This document shows positions 26,880-33,667 of a stretch of 64,000 bases of DNA, piece after piece. The stretch comes from an uncultured Myxococcales bacterium (GTDB lineage: Bacteria > Myxococcota_A > Polyangia > Polyangiales > Polyangiaceae): assembly GCA_937902985.1 (NCBI GenBank), contig CALFNG010000205.1, positions 1-64,000 on the forward strand, given 5' to 3'. Below the pieces are notes generated by a model that ran no database searches, was not told the DNA's origin, and was given only the letters and a program-made list of their open reading frames with translations. Position 1 is the first letter of the stretch. Each line of letters opens with the position of its first letter. Position numbers and translations under genes: made by a program.

Positions 26880-29258
26880 TCACTTGCTCGGCTGCCCGGG
26901 CTCGACGCCATCGTCTCGGACTTCTTTCAGCTCTTCGTCGAGGAGCTGTTCCTGACGGGCGCGCTCTCCCTGCAGGCTGCGAACCCGACCGAGCTCCTCT
27001 TCGCGGACTTCCCACGCCTGCTCGGTGATGCCGACGTCGGCGCGGAGGACGATCCCCCGCAGGCGGTCGCGTACGATGCCGAAGTTGCGCTGGGCGACGT
27101 GGCCGACGAGATCGCGCGCCTGGTTGTCGTACCCGTCGAGCTGTTGCTGGTAGGTCGCTACGTTGACCTTCTCGCTGTCGATCTTCTGCTGCAAGCTCAC
27201 CGCGCGATCGGACACTTGCGCTTCGATCTGCGAAATGGTGGCGACGAGGCTCGCTTCGTACTGTCTCGCCTGCGCGAGCACGGGGCTCGCCTGCCCTGCG
27301 AACGCCCGGGAGTCGGCGCCCGCCGTGCCCGCGCCCGCGAGCTGCACTTCGCGTTCGAGCGCGTCTCGAAACTGATCGCGCGCCGCCGCGTCGTTCTGAT
27401 AGCGCGCGTCGCCGAGGCCTATCTGCGCGCGGCCCATCTCCACCTGGTGCCGCATTTCGGTCATCGCGTCGCGATCGAGCTTCAAGGCGCGCTCGTTGGC
27501 CACGAGCTCGGCCTGGAACCTCTCGAGGCTCACGGGATCGCGCGCGACGCCCTGCGAAGGCCCATCGTTCAGCACACGGCGCAGCCCGTTGATCGTAGCC
27601 TGCAGCGAGTCGACCTCGGCGGCCCTCGCCGTCAGCGACTGCGACAGCCTGTTCCACTGCGCCACGCCCTGGCGGTCGCGCCGGGCGAAATCGCCGGGCT
27701 CCAGCGGGAGACCCTCGATGGCGATCATGAGCTCGCGGCGCTGCTGGCGCACGGAGCCTATCTCGCCGGAGAGCTCCTGCGGCTCGCTTTCGTCGAGCGC
27801 GTGAGCCAGCGTAAGGCGGGCGCGCGAGACGCGGTTCAGGAGCGCGAGCGCCGTCTGCTCGCCGGCGGCGAGCTCCGGGAACGCGCGCACCCGCGTGGGC
27901 GCGAACATGAGCGCCGTCAGCCTGTCGACCAGCTCGGTCGATTGCCGGAGCAGCGTCTTGCACTCGTTCACGTCGTCGATCACGGCGAACGCGAGCGGGC
28001 CGTCTTCGGCCTCGCGAGCCCAGCGAATGGCGACGGGCGGGAGCTGAGCGTCCTGGTCGAGGAGATCGAGCTGCTGCTGGGCGAGCCGGTCATAGTAGAC
28101 GCTGACGTCCTTGGTCGAGTCGAGAAACGACGCCACCTTCGCTCGAGTCGGTTCGTACTGGGTACGCACGCTGTCGTAGAGCTGCAGGGCGCGGTCGAAC
28201 GAGCCCGAGCGCAAGAGGAGGTCGGCCCGCAGGAGCGTCCCGTCGCCGATGTACTCGCTGTCGGGATCGACGACCGAGAGGACCTCGAGCGATCGTTCGG
28301 CGCGCTCGACGTCGCCAAGCCGCACGTAGACCCACGCGAGCTCGTAGAGCATCGTGTCGAACTCGGGGCTCTCGCGATCGACCTTGGAGTAGGCCTCCGC
28401 GGCCTGCTGGTACTGCTCCATCTCGTAGAACAGGCGGCCCACCGCCATCCACGACAGGTCGATGACGTGCTTGTGCTCGGGCGTGTCGGGCGGCAGGTCG
28501 GTGACCCCGCGAAACGCGACGATCGCCGGCTTGTAGTCGACGCGCGCCGGGGACTTGGACGCCTTGTCGGTGCCGGCGTTGAGCCGTGCGACCTTCATCG
28601 CGACGAGGCCCTGGAAGTAGCGCGCCTGATGCGAGTACTGGCCGCCGTTGCCCACCTGCGAGAACGCGCCGCTCGCGTCGTTCAAGGAGCCCTGACGGTA
28701 GTAAGCCTTACCCTTGGCGTAGAGAAGCGCCGCGTCGACTTGCGAGGGCGGGACCTGGTTGAACTTCTCGAAGATCGAAGCGAGCGCCTCGGGTGGCTCG
28801 TTGAGGCGGAGCGACACGTCCACGAGCCGAGCGAGGGCCTTGCCGAAGTAGGTTGTGTAGCGAGACTCGGCCCCGTGGTCGACGATGAGCCGGTAGTCGC
28901 GCCGCGCGGCCAGGTAGTCTTGCCGCGCGTAATAAGTCTCGCCGCGAAGCCAGAGGGCGTCCGGGTAGCTGACCGTGTTCGGGAACTCTTCGATGATCTC
29001 GCTGAGAACGGTGGAGGCGCGGGTGTAGTCCTTCATCCGGTAGAGCAGCTCGCCCGTGGCGAGCCGCTGCTCGGCCGTCTGCCGCTGGGCCTTCACCTGC
29101 TGAACGGTGACCTGGATATGATCGAGCCCGGCGCCTACAGACGTAAGATCGGCCCGCGCCGAGCTGAGCGCGTCGTCCGAACTGGCTCGTGCCTCCCCGG
29201 AGTGGACGGCCCACGCGAGCGCAAGAGCCCCAATCGCGCCGAGCCGCGTCAGGTTCAC
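26880..29258 (-). CDS. TPR / coiled-coil periplasmic protein, ~793 aa (Glt-cluster-associated candidate)
   Basis: GTG start overlapping previous gene's TGA (GTGA); signal MNLTRLGAIGALALAWAVHSGEARA; TPR segments GELLYRMKDYTRASTVLSEIIEEFPNT; C-terminal coiled coil. Confidence 0.72.
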   Translation of the reverse strand: MNLTRLGAIGALALAWAVHSGEARASSDDALSSARADLTSVGAGLDHIQVTVQQVKAQRQTAEQRLATGELLYRMKDYTRASTVLSEIIEEFPNTVSYPDALWLRGETYYARQDYLAARRDYRLIVDHGAESRYTTYFGKALARLVDVSLRLNEPPEALASIFEKFNQVPPSQVDAALLYAKGKAYYRQGSLNDASGAFSQVGNGGQYSHQARYFQGLVAMKVARLNAGTDKASKSPARVDYKPAIVAFRGVTDLPPDTPEHKHVIDLSWMAVGRLFYEMEQYQQAAEAYSKVDRESPEFDTMLYELAWVYVRLGDVERAERSLEVLSVVDPDSEYIGDGTLLRADLLLRSGSFDRALQLYDSVRTQYEPTRAKVASFLDSTKDVSVYYDRLAQQQLDLLDQDAQLPPVAIRWAREAEDGPLAFAVIDDVNECKTLLRQSTELVDRLTALMFAPTRVRAFPELAAGEQTALALLNRVSRARLTLAHALDESEPQELSGEIGSVRQQRRELMIAIEGLPLEPGDFARRDRQGVAQWNRLSQSLTARAAEVDSLQATINGLRRVLNDGPSQGVARDPVSLERFQAELVANERALKLDRDAMTEMRHQVEMGRAQIGLGDARYQNDAAARDQFRDALEREVQLAGAGTAGADSRAFAGQASPVLAQARQYEASLVATISQIEAQVSDRAVSLQQKIDSEKVNVATYQQQLDGYDNQARDLVGHVAQRNFGIVRDRLRGIVLRADVGITEQAWEVREEELGRVRSLQGERARQEQLLDEELKEVRDDGVEPGQPSK

Positions 29259-30124
29259 TTCTTTCCTCCCCCGATCGACAGCGTGCCCGTGGCCGAGGCT
29301 CCGCCCGCAGGAAGCGTGGCGGCCGACGCCGGCTGCGTTGCCGGCACGGGCGCCGTGGCCGCGACGGCGCTGAGCGGCTGAAAGCGCTCGTGCCACTGGA
29401 TGTCGGGACGCTGCTCGAGCGGCGTCGTCGCCCCGCCCTTTTCGTACGCCGTTGCCGTCACCGTGAGAGCCTTGCCCTCGACCGCTGTGAAGGCATGGCT
29501 CGACTTGACCTCGAACTTGATGCCCTTCATGTACGAAAAGACGCCATAACCATTGCCCTGGAAGGTGAGCGCCACCTGAATGGTGTGGTCGCCCGGCGGC
29601 ATCGTGCCCGTGTAGATCGGGATGCTCTTCTGGTCTGCGAGGGCCCCGGTCTCGTCTTGCCGGTTGTACTGAACCTGGCCGTCGATCACGATGAGCGCTC
29701 GCGTCAACTCGAACGCGTTCGACATCTCGTTCTCGAAGTCGACCTCCGCTCGGGAGCCCGCCGTTCCGCCGCCGATGATCGTATCGCTGAGGAGCGCCAG
29801 ACGCGTGTGGCTGCGGCGTATCTGGTCCTTCAACTCGTCGACTCGCTGCTCGAGATCGCGGAGCCGAACCGAGTAGGTGGCGCCGTTCATCGCCGTGTCC
29901 GGCGGCTTCGAGGTCATGTCGACGCTCACGGCCGGCGGGGGAACCGGACCGGTCACGGCGGCTGAGGCCGCTGTAGGTGTAGCCGACGACGCAGCCGAAG
30001 CGGACGCCGTTGCGGCGACCGCTGCGTGGGTCGTCTTCGGCTTGGCCGTCTGCGCCGACGCGACCCACGAGTATGCAGCCAGAGGGACCGCCAAGGTCAA
30101 AACCATCGTCAGTCGACGTTGCAT
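29255..30124 (-). CDS. Secreted Ala-rich hypothetical protein (GltC/NfsC-position candidate)
   Basis: MQRRLTMVLTLAVPLAAYSWVASAQ signal; coiled coil YSVRLRDLEQRVDELKDQIRRSHTRLALL; beta-rich domain ARALIVIDGQVQYNRQDETG...IPIYTGTMPPGDHTIQVALTFQGNG. Confidence 0.65.
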   Translation of the reverse strand: MQRRLTMVLTLAVPLAAYSWVASAQTAKPKTTHAAVAATASASAASSATPTAASAAVTGPVPPPAVSVDMTSKPPDTAMNGATYSVRLRDLEQRVDELKDQIRRSHTRLALLSDTIIGGGTAGSRAEVDFENEMSNAFELTRALIVIDGQVQYNRQDETGALADQKSIPIYTGTMPPGDHTIQVALTFQGNGYGVFSYMKGIKFEVKSSHAFTAVEGKALTVTATAYEKGGATTPLEQRPDIQWHERFQPLSAVAATAPVPATQPASAATLPAGGASATGTLSIGGGKK

Positions 30125-30456
30125 GCGAAGTTTCCCCTTCTTTCGAGCCAATTCCCCAAGCGTGCTTCAAGGGGACCTGCGGACCCCGCAACCCAGGCGC
30201 AGCGAGTCTATGTTCGTGTGCGTCTCATTTGCAACTGCGCACGGAGGCTGACGTTTTTCGCTCCTCAAAGGGCCGAGCCGACTGGAAATCGGAGGCCGTA
30301 ATGAGCGAAGATCGAACGGACAGTCTCGCGCGTCAGATCCTCTGGAAGGATTTCCAAGGACGCATGCTCTCTACGCGCGGCAGAATCGACGTGGCCAGGC
30401 TTGGTCGAGAAGCAGGACGCCCGGACCTCGGGCTACGACTAGAACGATTGTGCGGG

Positions 30457-30504
30457 CGAACGTCAGCTCGAACGTCAGGGCGAATATCAGGGCGAACATT
30501 AGGG
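30457..30504 (+). repeat. 12-bp tandem array x4 (CGAACGTCAGGG-like) ending 1 nt before the ECF sigma start
   Basis: cgaacgtcagct / cgaacgtcaggg / cgaatatcaggg / cgaacattaggg, then a-ATG at 30506. Confidence 0.9.
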
Positions 30505-30505
30505 A

Positions 30506-31135
30506 ATGCGTGTGAACGACGCGGCAGCCTCACGCAGCGAAGCGACCGACGAAGCGCTCATGATCCGGTTTCAGAGCGGCGATCGTTCGGCTTTCGCGTC
30601 GCTCGTCCGGAGGCATCAGGCGCCCCTCTACAACTTCGCCGTGCGGCTGCTCAGGAACCCGCCGGCAGCCGAGGAGGTCGTTCAAGACGCGTTCGTGCGC
30701 GTGGTGATGAACGCCGGAGAGTTCAAGCACGCGGCCAAGTTCTCGACCTGGCTCTACGCAATCACCCGGAACCTGTGCATCGACCAGGTACGGAAGAGGA
30801 AGCTCAGGAACCACCCATCGCTCGACGAGGCGAAGGGCGACGAACGCGGAGAGGGACCGACCTTGGGCGAGCGAACGGCCGACGGCCGGGCCAACGTGGA
30901 GCGCTCGGCCGTATCGGTCGAGATCCGCGAGCGGCTCGTCGCGGCCGTCGACGACCTTCCCGACGAGCAGCGCGAGGTGTTTCTCTTGCGCGAGGTCTCG
31001 AACGTGCCGTTCCGGGAGATCGCCGAGATCGTCGGGGTGCCGGAGAACACGGTAAAGAGCCGCATGCGCTACGCGCTCGAGCGTCTGCAGGCGGCCCTCA
31101 GCGACTTCGAGGAGTACGCGCGCGCTCTGCGCTGA
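30506..31135 (+). CDS. ECF-type RNA polymerase sigma factor (RpoE-like)
   Basis: Region 2: LYNFAVRLLRNPPAAEEVVQDAFVRVVMNAGEFKHAAKFSTWLYAITRNLCIDQVRKR; region 4: LPDEQREVFLLREVSNVPFREIAEIVGVPENTVKSRMRYALERLQ. Confidence 0.93.
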   Translation: MRVNDAAASRSEATDEALMIRFQSGDRSAFASLVRRHQAPLYNFAVRLLRNPPAAEEVVQDAFVRVVMNAGEFKHAAKFSTWLYAITRNLCIDQVRKRKLRNHPSLDEAKGDERGEGPTLGERTADGRANVERSAVSVEIRERLVAAVDDLPDEQREVFLLREVSNVPFREIAEIVGVPENTVKSRMRYALERLQAALSDFEEYARALR

Positions 31136-31220
31136 CGTAGCGCCAGGACCCATGGCCCCGATCCGCGCCCCAATCCGACACCCGACCGACGAGACCGACG
31201 GAGACGCCAACTAGAGCGAC

Positions 31221-32510
31221 ATGGATTGCGAGAAGTTCGAATCAGCGCTGATGGACGAGCTCTATGGAGAGCTCGACGAACTCACCAGCGCCGCCACGCG
31301 GAGGCACATCGAGGGGTGTGCTCGCTGCGCGGCGCTCATGAGTGGCCTCCGCGCGACGCGGCGGGTGGCGGCGCTGCCTCGTATCGATCCCCCCCCGGAT
31401 CTCGAGCGACGGATCCTTGCGGCGGCGGCCGCAGCGACGCCGAAGGTCGTCCCCTTCCGCGGGCGGATGGCGCGAGCCGTGTCGCTCGCCGGAAACTGGG
31501 CGATGCGCCCTCAGACGGCGATGGCCGCCGTCTTTCTCGTGATGATCGGTACGAGCGTGCTCCTCTTGCGAGGCAAATCGTCGCGAGCGCCGGCGAGCAC
31601 CTACGTGACGGTGACCGAAGAGGGGACGCCTGCCCCGGCGACTCCGCCAGCGACGGGCCTGGCCGCGCCACCCCCTGACCCGGCGGCAGCGCCCGCCGCG
31701 TCGGCGATCGTCGCGGCCCGCTCGCAAGATCGCGTCCCCACCGCGGCCTCGCCGGCGGGAGCAGCCGGAGGCGCGGGAGCCACCGGGGCGACGGGAGCGA
31801 CGGGAGCGACGGGAGCGACGGGAGCGACGGGAGCGACGGGAGCGACGGGAGCGACGGGAGCGACGGGAGCGACGGGACAGTGGGCGCAACCGCCGTCCGA
31901 GGCGCTCGACGACTCGCGCGTCGCCGATGGCTCTCGTGGGCGCGCGCCAGCCAAGCCGAGCGTCGCGAAGGCCGACGATGCTCCTGGGGCCGTTGCCCTG
32001 AACGCCGCTCCTCGACGCGCCATTCGCGAGAGCGCCGATCTCCCCTCCCCCGCGCCCCCGGCGCAAGCGGCGCCGGCATCCGGCGTCGGGTTCGCCGTCG
32101 CGCCGGCAAGCGAGGCCGAGAAGGCGGCCGAGCCCGCCGACCCGGCCGACGAGCTCTGGGCCGCGCGCGCTGCGAGAGACGCGGCTGCGCGCCAGGGTCG
32201 TCCGTGTCCGTCGGGACCCCGCTTCGACGACGTCGCGAGTCGATCTCCCGGCTCGCCGACGGGATGGGACGCGCTGTACGAAGGAGCGCTCTGCTACGAG
32301 AGCGCCGGGGACTACGGGAGCGCGCGGACGCGACTCGGCACCTTGCTCGGAGTTCCGTCGCACCGCGATCGGGCGCGGTACACGCTCGATCGAATCAACA
32401 AGGAACAGCGCGGCGGGTCGGCTTCCGCGGCTCGAGCGGGTCCGAAAACGGCGCCTGCCGCGACCCCTCCCGCCGCAGCGGCGCCTGCCGCCACCAACTC
32501 GGCCCACTGA
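31221..32510 (+). CDS. Anti-sigma factor, zf-HC2 type, with collagen-like (Gly-Ala-Thr) tract
   Basis: MDCEKFESALMDELYGELDELTSAATRRHIEGCARCAALM (HxxxCxxC), single TM MRPQTAMAAVFLVMIGTSVLLL, directly downstream of ECF sigma. Confidence 0.82.
   Translation: MDCEKFESALMDELYGELDELTSAATRRHIEGCARCAALMSGLRATRRVAALPRIDPPPDLERRILAAAAAATPKVVPFRGRMARAVSLAGNWAMRPQTAMAAVFLVMIGTSVLLLRGKSSRAPASTYVTVTEEGTPAPATPPATGLAAPPPDPAAAPAASAIVAARSQDRVPTAASPAGAAGGAGATGATGATGATGATGATGATGATGATGATGATGQWAQPPSEALDDSRVADGSRGRAPAKPSVAKADDAPGAVALNAAPRRAIRESADLPSPAPPAQAAPASGVGFAVAPASEAEKAAEPADPADELWAARAARDAAARQGRPCPSGPRFDDVASRSPGSPTGWDALYEGALCYESAGDYGSARTRLGTLLGVPSHRDRARYTLDRINKEQRGGSASAARAGPKTAPAATPPAAAAPAATNSAH
31776..31874 (+). 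repeat. 9-bp coding tandem repeat x11 (GGAGCGACG), encodes (Gly-Ala-Thr)11
   Basis: In frame within the anti-sigma ORF: GATGATGATGAT...GATGQW. Confidence 0.95.
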
Positions 32511-32523
32511 GCGCGCGGTCCCG

Positions 32524-33114
32524 ATGACGTCGACGACGGAATCCGCAGCGTGGGTCGACGCCTGGTGCGCGATCGATGCAGCCACGGCGGTTCTCGGCGC
32601 CGACCGCGAGGTCATCGCGGCATCGCGATCGGTGCGTTCGCTGATCGTCGACTTCGCCCGCGCCGGCGGATCCGACGAAGAGATCTACGACGCCTGCGCG
32701 GCGCTCGGCCGCCTGATCGCCGAGCACCACGGATCAGGGACCCTCGCGTCGTCGACGATCGACAATGCTGCCGCGGTGCTCACCGGTTGCAACGCCTCGT
32801 GGGTCCCCTTCGGGAGGGCGGCCGTCGTCGAGGCGTTCACGTCCTCACTCGTCGAGGAAGCGCGGCAAGACGGGTATCGAAGCTGGGAGTTTCCGGCCTG
32901 CGTCGTCCCCTTGCCCGATGGCTGCATCGCGATTGCCGCGGGCCACCCGTCGACCGAGGCTGAAGATCTGGCCGCCTGGGCCGCGCGCATCGCGCAAGCC
33001 GCCGCGCTCAAGGGCGTTCGCCGGGCGTTCGTCGCCGGGCCGGACGGCTCGCGCCGGACCGTGGAGGAAGCGCTCGACGTGGTCGGCGTAGCTTACGAGG
33101 GGTCGCGCACGTAG
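32524..33114 (+). CDS. Hypothetical protein
   Basis: ORF 13 bp after the anti-sigma gene, MTSTTESAAWVDAWCAIDAATAVLGADREVIAASRS...; 196 aa; no family recognised. Confidence 0.6.
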   Translation: MTSTTESAAWVDAWCAIDAATAVLGADREVIAASRSVRSLIVDFARAGGSDEEIYDACAALGRLIAEHHGSGTLASSTIDNAAAVLTGCNASWVPFGRAAVVEAFTSSLVEEARQDGYRSWEFPACVVPLPDGCIAIAAGHPSTEAEDLAAWAARIAQAAALKGVRRAFVAGPDGSRRTVEEALDVVGVAYEGSRT

Positions 33115-33539
33115 GCGATCGTGCGGACCACCTCGACGAGGCGCTCGCGATCGTCGGGCAAGAGATTCACGAAGCGCACTCCGATGCCAGGGTTCGGGTT
33201 GTCCCCGTTGTCGCGGAGCGGGTTGATCCAGGCCACCTCGCCCTCGAGCTTGAACGGCTCGTAGCCGGGCGGGGCGAACGACAGGACGAGGCTCGTGCCG
33301 ATGGCGAGCGGGTCGGTCGTCTTCACGAAGATGCCCATCGCGCTGATGTTCGTGATCGACGCGTAGAGGAAGGTGTCTTCCGCGACGCAGTCGACGGCCC
33401 ACTCGACATCGAAGCGGTCGTGGCTGCGGCGCTCATCGCGGGTCGGCATCGGATCGGGTTGCTCGAGGGCGGGGGCCAGCACGGGCGCGTTCGGGTTCTT
33501 GGTTGATGTGCCCACGATCACCCTCCTCGTAAACGTCAA
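33093..33539 (-). CDS. PilZ-domain protein (c-di-GMP-binding-type)
   Basis: RRSHDRFDVEWAVDC...NISAMGIFVKTTDPLAIGTSLVLSFAPPG...EGEVAWIN...NPGIGVRFVNL. Exact start uncertain (MPTRDERR at ~33450 possible). Confidence 0.8.
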   Translation of the reverse strand: MTFTRRVIVGTSTKNPNAPVLAPALEQPDPMPTRDERRSHDRFDVEWAVDCVAEDTFLYASITNISAMGIFVKTTDPLAIGTSLVLSFAPPGYEPFKLEGEVAWINPLRDNGDNPNPGIGVRFVNLLPDDRERLVEVVRTIAYVRDPS

Positions 33540-33595
33540 CGGTAGCGTACAGCGAACGCCCGAGGGCTGCCGACTGATCCGACTACGCGACCGTG

Positions 33596-33667
33596 ACTAT
33601 TGCACCCACTGTTGCACCCACTATTGCACCCACTATTGCGCCCACTGTTGCACCCACTATTGCACCC
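33596..33667. repeat. 12-bp tandem array x6 (ACTATTGCACCC) overlapping the stop codon of the 33657-36596 CDS
   Basis: Units at 33596, 33608, 33620, 33632, 33644, 33656, differing at one or two positions. Confidence 0.95.

Noticed and set aside
22958-27028. 1356-aa plus-strand ORF
   Set aside because: Antisense of the large TPR gene; the Arg/Val/Leu/Gly-rich translation is typical of high-GC shadow ORFs, while the minus frame has coherent TPR motifs and a signal peptide.
26586-29381. 931-aa plus-strand ORF
   Set aside because: Antisense shadow of the 26880-29258 TPR gene; no domain motifs.
29255-30151. Annotation as dihydrolipoamide acyltransferase (Ala/Pro-rich linker resemblance)
   Set aside because: No lipoyl DKA motif or catalytic HxxxDG; signal peptide and coiled coil fit an envelope protein.
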